Source of the DNA: Streptomyces pluripotens
GTDB lineage: Bacteria; Actinomycetota; Actinomycetes; Streptomycetales; Streptomycetaceae
Length of the DNA: 64,000 nt
NCBI RefSeq assembly: GCF_000802245.2
Contig: NZ_CP021080.1
Location: forward strand, 6,820,001-6,884,000
Reading direction: 5' to 3'
Part shown: positions 1 to 9,111 of the stretch, in pieces
Position numbering within the stretch: position 1 is the first letter of the stretch
Layout of the letters: every line of letters begins with the position of its first letter
Notes under the pieces: model-generated
Database searches by the model: none
What the model saw: only the letters and a program-made list of their open reading frames with translations
What the model was told of the DNA's origin: nothing
Program-made: the position numbers and the translations under genes

Positions 1-345
1 CACCACGCCGATGACGACGCCGTCGACGCCGCCGTGGCGGCGGCCGCCGCCCGGACGCCGGAGGACGTGACCACCGTGGTCCTGGGCTGCACCAACTACG
101 AGCTGGTCGCCGAGCGCATCCGGGCCGCCGTCCAGCGGCCAGGACGTCCGCCGCTTATCCTGCACGGCTCCGCCGGGGCCGTTGCCGCACAGGCCCTGCG
201 CAGGATCGGAGCGGAGCCGGCCTCGGTGGCCGCGGCCGACACCACCCTGACGGTGCTGCTCAGCGGTCGCGAGGAAGCGCTCCCGGACACGGCCCTCGCC
301 TACGACGAGGGACGTTTCCTGCACGCCGTCAGCCCCGTCCGCTGA
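1..345 (+). CDS. C-terminal part of a glutamate racemase-like protein (cut by window edge)
   Basis: The frame is open from base 1 to the TGA at 343-345; the start lies outside the window. The visible 114 codons contain G-C-T-N-Y (Cys codon 88-90), the position of the second catalytic cysteine in the Asp/Glu racemase superfamily, followed by a C-terminal segment with LILHGSAGAVA. MurI-type glutamate racemases make D-glutamate for peptidoglycan in the cytosol. In most of them the motif is G-C-T-H-Y/F, so the Asn in place of His is a visible oddity that may mean a related racemase or altered activity. Confidence 0.6.
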   Translation, partial: HHADDDAVDAAVAAAAARTPEDVTTVVLGCTNYELVAERIRAAVQRPGRPPLILHGSAGAVAAQALRRIGAEPASVAAADTTLTVLLSGREEALPDTALAYDEGRFLHAVSPVR

Positions 346-460
346 CCTGAGCGGAACCGTCCGGGATCGACGCGAACGCCTGGCCGCCCCGCACATCGCT
401 TGGTCGGCCACTCTCCGTGACACCCTGCCTGCGCAGCAGAACCTGAGTAACCTCGTAAGC

Positions 461-1012
461 ATGAGGGAGCACCCCCACGCCGACGGCACCGCGCATCCGG
501 ACGTCTGGACCGGGCGGGCCACGAACCGCTTCCAGTGGCTGCTGGCCCTGATCGGCGCGGCCTGCATGGCGCTCGGCATCGAGTTGGCCGTGGACTCCGC
601 CTGGACGTCCGGCATCGCCCCGCTGGCGATGTCCGTCGTGGGCTGCATCGCTGCCGGTCTGCTGGTCCTCTTCGGCACCCTCGCCTTCGTGCACGTCGAC
701 CTCAGGCTGGACGGGGAGTCCCTCGAAGTGCGCTGCGGCCACATCGGGCTGCCGCGTCGCCGCATCCCGCTCTCCCAGGTGGCCGGCGCCGACTTCACCG
801 CCCTCGTCACTCCCCGGCACTGGGGTGGCTGGGGCTACCGCTGGCGGCCCGAGAAGGGCACCGCCGTCGTCGTGCGTCGAGGTGAGGGCATCGTGTTGCG
901 CCTGTGGGACGGCCACACCTTCACGATCACCGTGGACAACGCGGAGTCGGCGGTGCGGGTCATCAGGGACCGGCTGCGCACGATCACACCGGGAGCCGGA
1001 GCGACGCCCTGA
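461..1012 (+). CDS. Conserved membrane protein with PH-like C-terminal half
   Basis: 183 residues. Two hydrophobic segments (about residues 24-42 and 50-73) are followed by a basic, beta-rich soluble half with a W-G-G-W-G-Y-R-W stretch near residue 125. This resembles the two-TM plus PH-like layout of small Streptomyces membrane proteins. Codon use is typical of the window. The ATG at 461 has no strong ribosome site, so the start is moderately secure. It reads alone, with the O-antigen ligase-like gene converging from the other side. No enzymatic motif is visible and the function is unknown. Confidence 0.6.
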   Translation: MREHPHADGTAHPDVWTGRATNRFQWLLALIGAACMALGIELAVDSAWTSGIAPLAMSVVGCIAAGLLVLFGTLAFVHVDLRLDGESLEVRCGHIGLPRRRIPLSQVAGADFTALVTPRHWGGWGYRWRPEKGTAVVVRRGEGIVLRLWDGHTFTITVDNAESAVRVIRDRLRTITPGAGATP

Positions 1013-1106
1013 GACGGTCCGCCCGGCCCGGTCCGGTGCGACCGCCCGGGCCAACGGTCCCGGTCAGCCGGGCACACCGAGTGGTCGCTGAGACGAGCGT
1101 TCACTC

Positions 1107-2138
1107 CTACTGTTCATCGTTGTCGGGCCTCGGGCCGGCGCTCGTCCAGGGGCGTGCCGTCGCCCATCCCGCGACCAGTCCGGCGCCGGCGGTCACGGGG
1201 GTGAAGCTCAGTGCATTGCTCACCGTGGCGAGGATGGCCAATCCTGCCAGGGCCGCGCCCGCGGTGAGGGCCACCGGGGTGGAGCGCGGGGTGCGCCACA
1301 GCGCGTACAGGACCCAGCCGAACGCCACGATCAGCAGGAACAAGCCGGCCAGCCCCTGCTCCGCAGCCTGCTGGAGCGGAGCCGAGTGCGGTTTGCCGGG
1401 CACCCCGTGGCTCAGCTCGCCGAACCGCCCCGGGCCCACCCCCAGAGTGCGGTTCGCGCCCGCCAACCGCAGGGCGTCCTGCCACAGCTGTATCCGGTAC
1501 GGGCCGATCCTGCCTTCGAGGATCCCGGAGATGCCGTCGGGCAGGGCGTCGGCGGCGATCGCCCAGGTCGTCCCCGCGGTCAGAGCCACTGCCACGGCCA
1601 GAGCCAGGAGACAGACACCCCGGCGGGGTGCTGACCCCGCGGCGAGCGAGCACAGCAGGACCAACGCGCCGGCTGCGCAACCGGCCACCAATCCCAGCGC
1701 GGCCCCGGCCAGCACGATCCCGACGGCCAGTGCTCGCAGACCCAGCCGCAGCGCTGGTACGGGTGTCGCCCACGCGGCACAGGCGGCCGCTCCGGTGGCC
1801 AGCGCCAGCAGGGCCGCAGCGGCGCCGGCGTGTCCGAGTGGGGCCGCGTACCGAGAGCTGGGGGAGAGGCCGGGGAGCACCACGACCAGGGTGAGCCCGG
1901 CCGCCGCGCCAGCGCACGGTGCGGCGGCCGGCAGCAGTGCCCCGGAGACCCGGCCCGCGGCATAGCCGGCGGTCACGGCGAGTATTGCGAGCAGCATGCC
2001 CTCGGGCCGCCCGCCCTGGGCCGCCGCGGTGATCAGTGACCACCCGGCGCAGGCCCCCAGCAGGATCATGCCCGCCCCGTCGGAAACGTTTCTCCTGGTG
2101 ATGTCGGCGTCCATGACACCACCGGACGTCGGATTCAT
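1107..2138 (-). CDS. O-antigen ligase-like polytopic membrane protein
   Basis: 343 residues from the ATG at 2138; another ATG eight codons inside (2114) is possible, and the longer open frame upstream has non-coding-like composition. There are about ten hydrophobic segments. A periplasm-type loop carries LGVGPGRFGELSHGVPGKPH followed by SAPLQQAAEQGLAGLFLL, the Wzy_C arrangement of O-antigen ligases and polymerases, with the conserved H-S and an E-x-G-L helix. Such proteins join or polymerise lipid-linked glycans at the outer membrane face. In Gram-positive hosts the substrate is generally unknown. It is convergent with the preceding gene and divergent from lnt. Confidence 0.7.
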   Translation of the reverse strand: MNPTSGGVMDADITRRNVSDGAGMILLGACAGWSLITAAAQGGRPEGMLLAILAVTAGYAAGRVSGALLPAAAPCAGAAAGLTLVVVLPGLSPSSRYAAPLGHAGAAAALLALATGAAACAAWATPVPALRLGLRALAVGIVLAGAALGLVAGCAAGALVLLCSLAAGSAPRRGVCLLALAVAVALTAGTTWAIAADALPDGISGILEGRIGPYRIQLWQDALRLAGANRTLGVGPGRFGELSHGVPGKPHSAPLQQAAEQGLAGLFLLIVAFGWVLYALWRTPRSTPVALTAGAALAGLAILATVSNALSFTPVTAGAGLVAGWATARPWTSAGPRPDNDEQ

Positions 2139-2476
2139 CCCCGTAGACCCCACCCGTCGCCCCTCGTACCCGGTCCTCGGACCTGTCGCAGGCCAAGGCC
2201 GCGCGCCGGATACGGCCGCACCGCCGTGGCACGCCACACCGTAGCGGCTGGCGACCGGTTTGTGGACAAGGTGCGCAGGAACGCCGTGATGCCCGCCTGG
2301 TCCGGTTCCGGCCCGTCGGCCGGCACTGTTCCGGGGCGGCTGCCGGTGCCGACCGCGCATCCGGCCCCGTCCCCGGTTGGAGCGGACGCCGGGCGGCGCT
2401 ACCTGGGGGGACGTGGTCGGACTGGCATCGGACCGTGCTGGACGGAGGCCAGGACCCTCGCCGTACACTCACGCAG

Positions 2477-4078
2477 GTGACCGTCACCGCAACCTCCGTG
2501 GACCAGTCGGAGCAGCTCCGGCCGTCCCCCGCGTCCGGCGGCCGACTGCTGCGTCTGGCCCCGGCCGCCGTCTCCGCGCTCTGCGGAGTCCTGCTCTACC
2601 TCAGCTTCCCGCCGCGCCCCCTGTGGTGGCTGGCCCTACCGGCCTTCGCCGGCTTCGGCTGGGCACTGCGCGGCCGTGGCTGGAAGGCAGCCCTCGGCCT
2701 CGGCTACCTCTTCGGGCTGGGGTTCCTGCTGCCGTTGCTGGTGTGGACGGGCGTGGAGGTGGGACCAGGCCCCTGGCTCGCCCTGGTCGCCATCGAGGCG
2801 GTCTTCATCGCCCTGGTCGGCGTGGGTGTTGCCGCAGTCTCCAGACTGCCGGCCTGGCCGGTGTGGGCCGGAGCCGTCTGGATCGCCGGTGAAGCGGCAC
2901 GTGCGCGCGCACCCTTCGGGGGCTTCCCCTGGGGCAAGATCGCCTTCGGCCAGGCGGACGGCGTCTTCCTGCCGCTCGCTGCGGTGGGCGGCACTCCGGT
3001 GCTCGGCTTCGCCGTCGTCCTGTGCGGATTCGGCCTCTATGAGACCGGGCGCCTGATCGCCGAGCGGCGCCGCACCCGGGCCGTACGGCGTGGTGCTGCA
3101 GCAGCCGCGCTGCTGAGCGTGGCCGTACCGGTGGTCGGGGCGGTCGCCGCCCGGTCACTGGTGAGTGACAAGGCCGAGGACGGCACCAGAACCGTCGCGG
3201 TCATCCAGGGCAACGTGCCGCGTTCTGGGTTGGAGTTCAGTGCCCAGCGGCGGGCGGTGCTCGACTACCACGTGCGCGAGACGCTCAAACTCGCCGCCGA
3301 CATCCAGTCGGGGAAGACCGCAAGGCCCGACTACGTGCTGTGGCCGGAGAACTCCTCCGACATCGACCCCTTCACCAACCCCGACGCGGCCGCCGTGATC
3401 GAGGACGCCGCCCAGGCCGTGGGCGTCCCCATCTCGGTCGGCGCGGTGGTCGAGAAGGACGGCAGGCTGCTCAACGAGCAGATCCTGTGGGACCCGGTCA
3501 AGGGGCCGACACAGACCTACGACAAGCGGCAGATCCAGCCGTTCGGCGAGTACCTTCCGCTGCGTGGACTCGTCGGCGCGGTCAACAAGGAGTGGACCGG
3601 CATGGTCCGCCAGGACTTCAGCCGGGGCCACCGGCCCGGTGTGTTCGACATCGACGGCGCCAAGGTGGGCCTCGACACCTGCTACGAGGCGGCCTTCGAC
3701 TGGGCCGTCCGGGACACGGTCACCCGCGGTGCGGAGATGATCTCCGTGCCGAGCAACAACGCGACCTTCGACCGCAGCGAGATGACCTATCAGCAACTCG
3801 CCATGTCCCGGGTCCGCGCCGTCGAGCACAGCCGTACCGTAACCGTGCCGGTCACCAGCGGTGTCAGTGCGATCATCATGCCGGACGGGAAGGTCACCCA
3901 GAAGACGGGCATGTTCGTCCCGGCCTACCTCGTGCAGAAGGTGCCGCTGCGCACTTCCCGGACTCCCGCTACTGAGCTGGGTGTCCTGCCGGAGATCGCG
4001 CTCGTGCTGGTGGCCGCGGGCGGGATCGGCTGGGCGATCGGCTCCGGCCTGCGCGGCCGCCGCTCCGGTGAGGTCTAG
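2477..4078 (+). CDS. lnt: Apolipoprotein N-acyltransferase
   Basis: 533 residues from the GTG at 2477, chosen over the GTG at 2435 because the intervening 14 residues look non-coding. The N-terminal half has about six membrane helices. The C-terminal half is a nitrilase-fold CN_hydrolase domain with the full triad: Glu291 (in LWPENSS), Lys350 (YDKRQIQPFGEYLPLR) and Cys402 (LDTCYEAAF). A final TM segment closes the protein. Lnt transfers a third acyl chain to the N-terminal cysteine of lipoproteins at the outer leaflet. It stands as a single gene 58 bp before the Nudix gene and may be co-transcribed with it. Confidence 0.9.
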   Translation: MTVTATSVDQSEQLRPSPASGGRLLRLAPAAVSALCGVLLYLSFPPRPLWWLALPAFAGFGWALRGRGWKAALGLGYLFGLGFLLPLLVWTGVEVGPGPWLALVAIEAVFIALVGVGVAAVSRLPAWPVWAGAVWIAGEAARARAPFGGFPWGKIAFGQADGVFLPLAAVGGTPVLGFAVVLCGFGLYETGRLIAERRRTRAVRRGAAAAALLSVAVPVVGAVAARSLVSDKAEDGTRTVAVIQGNVPRSGLEFSAQRRAVLDYHVRETLKLAADIQSGKTARPDYVLWPENSSDIDPFTNPDAAAVIEDAAQAVGVPISVGAVVEKDGRLLNEQILWDPVKGPTQTYDKRQIQPFGEYLPLRGLVGAVNKEWTGMVRQDFSRGHRPGVFDIDGAKVGLDTCYEAAFDWAVRDTVTRGAEMISVPSNNATFDRSEMTYQQLAMSRVRAVEHSRTVTVPVTSGVSAIIMPDGKVTQKTGMFVPAYLVQKVPLRTSRTPATELGVLPEIALVLVAAGGIGWAIGSGLRGRRSGEV

Positions 4079-4136
4079 CGCCGCCCCTTGCGGCACTGGT
4101 CCGGGAAACCGGGACCCGGCCCATTAGGGTCGGGCC

Positions 4137-4616
4137 ATGGCTATCCCCGAATTCATCCGCACGCTTCGGACCTCCGTTGGCCATCAGTTGCTCTGGCTTC
4201 CCGGGGTCACCGCGATCGTCTTCGACGACCAGGGCAGAGTGCTCCTGGGACGGCGGTCCGACACCGGCAGGTGGTCGGTGATCGGCGGCATCACGGAACC
4301 GGGCGAACAGCCCGCCGCCTGCGCCGTTCGGGAGGTCTTCGAGGAGACGGCGGTGCACTGTGTCGCGGAGCGAGTGGTCCTCGTCCAGGCCCTGGAGCCC
4401 ACGACCTACGCCAACGGGGACGTCTGCCAGTACATGGACATCACTTTCCGCTGCCGGGCCGTGGGCGGCGAGGCCCAGGTCAACGACGACGAGTCATTGG
4501 AGGTCGGCTGGTTCGAGCTGGATTCGCTGCCCGACCTGAACGAGTTCGGCCTCTTTCGGATTAAGCAAGCCCTGTCAGAGGCACCCACATGGTTTGACCC
4601 TACGACTGCAGGCTGA
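4137..4616 (+). CDS. Nudix hydrolase
   Basis: 159 residues, a single Nudix domain. The Nudix box spans residues 51-73 (G-I-T-E-P-G-E, then R-E-V-F-E-E-T), with the metal-binding REVFEE core intact. Nudix enzymes hydrolyse nucleoside diphosphates linked to another moiety. The GHQLLWLPG start and the length match the common Streptomyces NUDIX domain-containing proteins, whose substrates are mostly unassigned. The gene lies 58 bp after lnt. Confidence 0.9.
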   Translation: MAIPEFIRTLRTSVGHQLLWLPGVTAIVFDDQGRVLLGRRSDTGRWSVIGGITEPGEQPAACAVREVFEETAVHCVAERVVLVQALEPTTYANGDVCQYMDITFRCRAVGGEAQVNDDESLEVGWFELDSLPDLNEFGLFRIKQALSEAPTWFDPTTAG

Positions 4617-4670
4617 AGTGTGGATGGTGACCACATGGGGCGGCGACCGGGTGCTGCCTAGGGTCGCCGC

Positions 4671-5489
4671 ATGACCTCGTCCAGCCCCCTGCCCGGTCCC
4701 GGTCCGCACGTCCAGCCACCTGCCCTCGACCTCCTCGGGCGTACCGCTCTGGTCACCGGCGCCGCCAGCGGTATCGGCCGCGCCTGCGCGCTCCGGCTCG
4801 CCGCCGCTGGCGCCGAGGTGCGGGCTGTCGACCGGGACGTCGCCCGGCTGGCCGAGCTGGTCGAGGAGGCGAAGCGGACGGACCTCGCGGGGACCGTCGT
4901 ACCGCGCCTCGTGGACCTCACCGACCTCGACGCCGCCGAGCGCACCGCCGTCGGCACCGATGTGCTGGTCAACAACGCCGGACTACAACTTGTGCGGCCC
5001 ATTGAAGGCTTCCCGCCCGACGTGTTCCACACCGTGCTCACCGTGATGCTGGAGGCGCCGTTCCGCCTCATCCGCGGAGCCCTCCCGCACATGTACGCAC
5101 AGCGCTGGGGCCGGATCGTCAATATGTCCTCCGTCCATGGTCTGCGCGCTTCGGCCTTCAAATCGGCCTATGTGGCGGCCAAACACGGTTTGGAGGGCCT
5201 GTCCAAGACCGTCGCGCTCGAAGGTGCCTCCCATGAAGTGACCTCCAACTGCGTGAACCCGGCCTATGTGCGCACTCCCTTGGTCGAGAAGCAGATCGCC
5301 GATCAGGCACAGGCCCACGGCCTGAGCGAACAACATGTACTGACCGAGGTCCTGCTGAAGGACACTGCCATGCGGCGGCTCATCGAACCGGAGGAAGTCG
5401 CCGAGGCCGTCGCCTATCTGTGCAGCCCGCAGGCGTCCTTCATCACGGGTACCTCCCTGGTGCTCGACGGCGGATGGACGGCCCACTGA
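4671..5489 (+). CDS. bdhA: 3-hydroxybutyrate dehydrogenase (short-chain dehydrogenase)
   Basis: 272 residues with the classical SDR layout: NAD-binding TGAASGIG at residues 29-36, the NNAG motif near residue 103, catalytic Ser153/154 in NMSSVHGL, Tyr167 and Lys171 in YVAAK, and the C-terminal GTSLVLDGGWTAH ending. The NMSSVHGL stretch and the RRLIEPEEVA segment are typical of D-3-hydroxybutyrate dehydrogenases, which interconvert hydroxybutyrate and acetoacetate. The GAF/PucR regulator follows 57 bp downstream, an arrangement common in Streptomyces that suggests local control. The substrate assignment is by family resemblance only. Confidence 0.8.
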   Translation: MTSSSPLPGPGPHVQPPALDLLGRTALVTGAASGIGRACALRLAAAGAEVRAVDRDVARLAELVEEAKRTDLAGTVVPRLVDLTDLDAAERTAVGTDVLVNNAGLQLVRPIEGFPPDVFHTVLTVMLEAPFRLIRGALPHMYAQRWGRIVNMSSVHGLRASAFKSAYVAAKHGLEGLSKTVALEGASHEVTSNCVNPAYVRTPLVEKQIADQAQAHGLSEQHVLTEVLLKDTAMRRLIEPEEVAEAVAYLCSPQASFITGTSLVLDGGWTAH

Positions 5490-5546
5490 CAACCCGTCGC
5501 CCTCGATCCGCGGAGTTTTCCACAGGCCCGGCGGACCGGATGGCAG

Positions 5547-7532
5547 ATGCGGAATGCTGGAGACATGTCCCGCGATCACCTTCAGCCGGCACCCAGTGGC
5601 ACCGCCGAGGCCCCGTACCTGGAGTTGCTGGCCCGCGACGCTTCCGTGGAGGCCTACGAGCAGCCGGTGCTGCTCGCCCGGGCCGAGGGCCGGCCGGCCG
5701 AGCGGATCGCCGTCCTGGAACAGTCCAAGCGGCTCGCCCTGCGGGTCCGGGCCGAGCTGGAGGGACGCCGACGACGCGAGGCGGAGCTCTCCGCGCTCTT
5801 CGAGACCGCCCACGACCTGGCCGGTCTGCGAGATCTGGACGCTGTACTGCGGGCGATTGTGCAACGCGCCCGCTCCCTGCTCGGCACGGACGTCGCTTAT
5901 CTCAGCCTCAACGACCCGGCGCGCGGCGACACCTACATGAGGGTCACGGCGGGCTCCGTCTCCGCCCGATTCCAGCAGTTGCGCCTCGGCATGGGGGAGG
6001 GACTCGGCGGACTCGTCGCACAGACTGCGCGGCCCTACGTCACCGACGACTACTTCCAGGACGGCCGTTTCCAGCACACCCACACCATCGACGCCGGTGT
6101 GCGTGACGAGGGACTCGTCGCCATCCTGGGCGTCCCCCTGATGCTCGGCCCGCACGTCATTGGTGTCCTCTTCGCCGCCGACCGCCGAGCACGTGTCTTC
6201 GAGCGCGGGCAGAGTGCCCTGCTCGGCTCCTTCGCGGCGCTCGCCGCGGCCGCCATCGACACCGCCAACCTGCTCACCGAGACCCGCTCGGCCCTCGCCG
6301 GGTTGGAGCGCGCCAACGAGATCATCAGGGACCGCAGCGCCGTCATCGAGCGCGCCTCCGAGGTCCACGACCGGCTCGCCGAACTCGTCCTGCGTGGAGG
6401 CGGAGTACACGACGTCGCCGCTGCCGTATCCCAAGTCCTTGATGGCACAGTGGAGTTCACTGAGGCTTCGGCAGTTCCGGCCGAGGCGCTGGAGGCGTCC
6501 CGCGCGGAGGGACACGCCATGCAGCACGGCATCGACCGGATCGCCGCCGTGACCGCGGGCGGCGAACTCCTCGGCGCCCTCGTGCTGCGTGGCCAGCCAG
6601 GCCTGGACCCCGTCGACCAGCGCACTCTGGAGCGCGCCGCCATGGTGACCTCACTGCTGCTGCTCGCCCGCCGATCCGCCGCGGAGGCCGAACAGCGTGT
6701 GCGCGGTGAACTGCTGGACGACCTCCTGGACGCCCGTTCCCGGGACCCCCGGCTGCTGCGCGAACGCGCGGCCCGGCTCTGCGCAGACCTGGAGGCCCGC
6801 CATGTCGTACTCGCCGCACGCCTCGACGACCCGTCCACCGACGTGGAAGGGGAGGCCTCGGCCCGCCGCCGCCTGTGGTCCGCCGCATCCCACCTCGCCG
6901 CCACCCGGCAGGGCCTGGCCGCCGCACGTGACGGCGGCACCGTGCTGCTGCTGCCGCTCGGGGCCGGCGACACCCCCACGGACGTGGCCCGCCGTACCGC
7001 CCGCCACCTGGGTACGGCCGTTCACCAGCCGGTGACCGTCGGGGCCTCCGCCCCCGTCACCGACCTTGCCGCGCACCCAGAGGCGGTGGCCGCCGCCTAC
7101 GCCGAGGGCCGGCGCTGCCTCGACGCGCTAGGCCTGCTGGGGCGGGACGGAGACGGGGCGGCTGCCGAGGACTTCGGCTTCGTCGGCCTGCTCCTGGCAG
7201 GTGAGCAGAACGTCCCCGGCTTCGTGGAGCGCACCATCGGCCCCGTCGTCTCCTACGACGAGCGGCGCGGCACCCAACTGCTGCGTACCCTGGACGCGTA
7301 CTTCGCGTGTGGGATGAGCCCAGCCCGCACCAGGAAGACCCTCCACGTCCATGTCAACACCGTCGCCCAGCGATTGGAGCGCGTGGGCCGTCTGCTCGGC
7401 GAGGACTGGCAGACCCCCGCCCGTGCTCTGGAGATTCAACTCGCCCTGCGACTCCACCGACTGGCGGTCCCCGACAGGGGGTGCGGGACCGGCGCAGCCG
7501 CTGTGGAGCAGCCGTTCCCAATGCCGGAGTAG
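5547..7532 (+). CDS. GAF-domain transcriptional regulator with PucR-type C-terminal HTH
   Basis: 661 residues. A short N-terminal region is followed by a GAF domain (about residues 65-235), a second region about 300-370 that may be a degenerate sensory domain, and a C-terminal CdaR/PucR HTH (ARTRKTLHVHVNTVAQRLERV, about 585-640). These proteins sense small molecules and regulate nearby metabolic genes. Downstream of bdhA it is likely a regulator of hydroxybutyrate or related carbon use, which is inference. The ATG at 5565 is an alternative start, but its nearest GGAG is only 2 nt away, so 5547 is preferred. The gene converges on the thioesterase gene with 19 bp between stops. Confidence 0.8.
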   Translation: MRNAGDMSRDHLQPAPSGTAEAPYLELLARDASVEAYEQPVLLARAEGRPAERIAVLEQSKRLALRVRAELEGRRRREAELSALFETAHDLAGLRDLDAVLRAIVQRARSLLGTDVAYLSLNDPARGDTYMRVTAGSVSARFQQLRLGMGEGLGGLVAQTARPYVTDDYFQDGRFQHTHTIDAGVRDEGLVAILGVPLMLGPHVIGVLFAADRRARVFERGQSALLGSFAALAAAAIDTANLLTETRSALAGLERANEIIRDRSAVIERASEVHDRLAELVLRGGGVHDVAAAVSQVLDGTVEFTEASAVPAEALEASRAEGHAMQHGIDRIAAVTAGGELLGALVLRGQPGLDPVDQRTLERAAMVTSLLLLARRSAAEAEQRVRGELLDDLLDARSRDPRLLRERAARLCADLEARHVVLAARLDDPSTDVEGEASARRRLWSAASHLAATRQGLAAARDGGTVLLLPLGAGDTPTDVARRTARHLGTAVHQPVTVGASAPVTDLAAHPEAVAAAYAEGRRCLDALGLLGRDGDGAAAEDFGFVGLLLAGEQNVPGFVERTIGPVVSYDERRGTQLLRTLDAYFACGMSPARTRKTLHVHVNTVAQRLERVGRLLGEDWQTPARALEIQLALRLHRLAVPDRGCGTGAAAVEQPFPMPE

Positions 7533-7551
7533 CCGACCAGCACCGTACGCA

Positions 7552-8313
7552 TCACAACTGCCCGAGTTCGCGGGAGACCAGCGAGGTCACGGCGGCCTGC
7601 TGGTTCGTGAGGAAGAAGTGCCCGCCGGGAAGTACCTCCAGTCGGAAGGCGCCGTCGGTGTGCCGCTCCCAGGCGGCGGCCTCCTCGACGGTCGTGCGCG
7701 GATCGGCGTCGCCGGTCAGTGTGGTGATCCGGCAGTGGACGCGGCGCTGTTCGTCGCAGCGGTACTTCTCGATGGCCTCGTAGTCGCCGCGGATCGCTGG
7801 CAGTGCCATGCGCAGGATCTCCTCGTTGCCCAGCACTTGCGCATCGGTGCCGTTGAGGAGCTTGAGCTCGGCGATGATGCCGTCGTCGTCGCGCTGGTGC
7901 ACGGTTTCCGGGCGGTGCGTGGAGGGCGCGCGGCGTCCGGAGGCGATGAGGGCGCGGGGCGCGGCGCCCGAGCCTTTCCGCTCCAGCCGCCACGCAGTCT
8001 CGAAGGCCAGGACGGCCCCCATGCTGTGGCCGAAGAACAGCGTGGGTTTCTCGTCGAGTTGCAGGAGCGTGCCGGTGATCCGGTCGGCCAGTTCCTCGAT
8101 GTCGGTCAGACAGGGCTCCAGCCTGCGGTCCTGCCGCCCGGGGTACTGCAAGGCGATGACGTCGGCGCCAGGGGCGAAGGCGGTGGACATGGGGAAGTAG
8201 AAGCTGGCGGATCCCCCGGCGTGCGGGAAACAGATCAGCCGGACGGCACTGCCGGGCGCCTGATGGTAGCGCCTGGCCCACAGAGCCAGGTCGTCGTCCA
8301 CGCTGTTCAACAC
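7552..8313 (-). CDS. Type II thioesterase (alpha/beta hydrolase)
   Basis: 253 residues. The ICFPHAGGSASFY segment, nucleophile Ser97 in GHSMGA, the Asp in TGDADPRT and the His in PGGHFFL give the full triad of the RifR/GrsT type II thioesterases. These remove aberrant acyl groups from PKS or NRPS carrier proteins. No PKS or NRPS is present in the window. The gene looks intact, but upstream on the same strand lie broken ferredoxin, P450 and glycosyltransferase sequences. It is therefore probably the surviving last gene of a tailoring operon, or an orphan editing enzyme for clusters elsewhere. Confidence 0.85.
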   Translation of the reverse strand: MLNSVDDDLALWARRYHQAPGSAVRLICFPHAGGSASFYFPMSTAFAPGADVIALQYPGRQDRRLEPCLTDIEELADRITGTLLQLDEKPTLFFGHSMGAVLAFETAWRLERKGSGAAPRALIASGRRAPSTHRPETVHQRDDDGIIAELKLLNGTDAQVLGNEEILRMALPAIRGDYEAIEKYRCDEQRRVHCRITTLTGDADPRTTVEEAAAWERHTDGAFRLEVLPGGHFFLTNQQAAVTSLVSRELGQL

Positions 8314-8391
8314 CTCGGGTCCTTTCTCGGTCGGGAGCCGTTACGTGGCCGCGGCGCGGCGCACAGGAGCAGCGACGGGGGAGCGGAGGTC

Positions 8392-8577
8392 TCACTCCGC
8401 GTGCAGGGAGATGATGGCATGGTCGGGGCAGAGGTCGGTGGCGCTGTGCCCCGCGCCCGTCCCGGACGCGGGGGCCGGGTCCGGCAGGGGGCCAGTCCGT
8501 CGTCGCCCTAGTCGAAGGCCTCCGGGGCGGACCGGCACGCACTGGTCCGCGGCGACGCAGGAATCGTGCTCAACGGT
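8392..8577 (-). pseudogene. Broken 3Fe-4S ferredoxin (P450 partner type)
   Basis: On the minus strand the pieces of a P450-type ferredoxin can be read in order but in different frames: EHDSCVAADQCV (first cysteines), then AFD, an in-frame TAG, and GDDGLAP, then a shift to SATDLCPDHAIISLHAE ending at a TGA. Normal relatives have C-x5-C spacing, a F-D-Q/E-D-D-D-G motif and a final C-P-x-x-A-I. The TAG replaces a likely CAG. At least two frameshifts and the stop make it non-functional. Confidence 0.75.
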
Positions 8578-8582
8578 GGGCC

Positions 8583-8643
8583 CGCACGTGCTCGTGCCGG
8601 GTCCCCAGCCACACCCGGGTGCCGTTGGGCAGGTACGACAGCA
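8583..8643 (-). pseudogene. Cytochrome P450 N-terminal fragment
   Basis: About 20 codons on the minus strand read LSYLPNGTRVWLGTRHEHVR before a TGA. This matches the conserved N-terminal beta-sheet of actinobacterial P450s (LPDG-x-x-x-WLVTR-x-x-D/H-VR). Everything after it is missing: the next sequence is the ferredoxin remnant, so the rest of the P450, including the heme-binding region, has been deleted. The call rests on one short motif and on its position next to the ferredoxin. Confidence 0.55.
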
Positions 8644-9003
8644 CTAGGCCGGGACGTCGGCCAGATGTCCGTCGTAGCGCTTCGCGATGACACGCCGGGC
8701 GGCGAGGATCCCGTCCAGTATCTCCACCTGGCCAGCGCCACGGTGGCCTGCATACCCGTCATCCGGAAGTCGTACGCCAGTTTCAAGGTCCGGAACCTGC
8801 GCGAAGGGGTTGTGCGAGGTGAGCACGTTGCTCGGAAGGAACGGCAGGCTCAGCACGGAGGGGACGTCCCGGGAAAGGATCGGGCCCACGGCCAACCTGC
8901 TCGTGCAGTCGACGGCCACGAGCGCCGGTCGGACCTTGTCGACGACCTCCCGGAGCCTGCGGAACGTCCCGGCCTGGAGGACGGCCTGGAGGACGGGCCT
9001 GAA
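8644..9003 (-). pseudogene. Glycosyltransferase fragment (macrolide/polyene type)
   Basis: An open minus-strand stretch includes FRRLREVVDKVRPALVAVD, LAVGPILSRDVPSVLSL and PFLPSNVLTSHNPFAQ, the acceptor-domain signature of GT1-type natural-product glycosyltransferases. It begins abruptly near 9003 without a proper start and stops at a TAG near 8644, before any nucleotide-sugar binding domain. It is therefore an internal fragment, about a quarter of a normal enzyme of some 400 residues. It is in the same orientation as the P450, ferredoxin and thioesterase sequences that follow it. Confidence 0.6.
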
Positions 9004-9111
9004 AGAGGCCTGACGTCCCGCCGGTCCTGCCCGCACCACTGTGCACAGGGCCGCCGTCGTGGAGCACGGACCGGCCTCGGCGCTGCCGCGTGCTGAATGG
9101 GTCTGCGGGAC

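Noticed and set aside
904..1965. Long plus-strand frame antisense to the O-antigen ligase-like gene
   Set aside because: It overlaps a clear membrane protein gene and has an unnatural Ala/Arg/Pro-rich composition; such frames arise from high third-position GC.
4540..4670. Possible tRNA after the Nudix gene
   Set aside because: No GGTTCGAATCC-type T-arm or acceptor pairing could be found.
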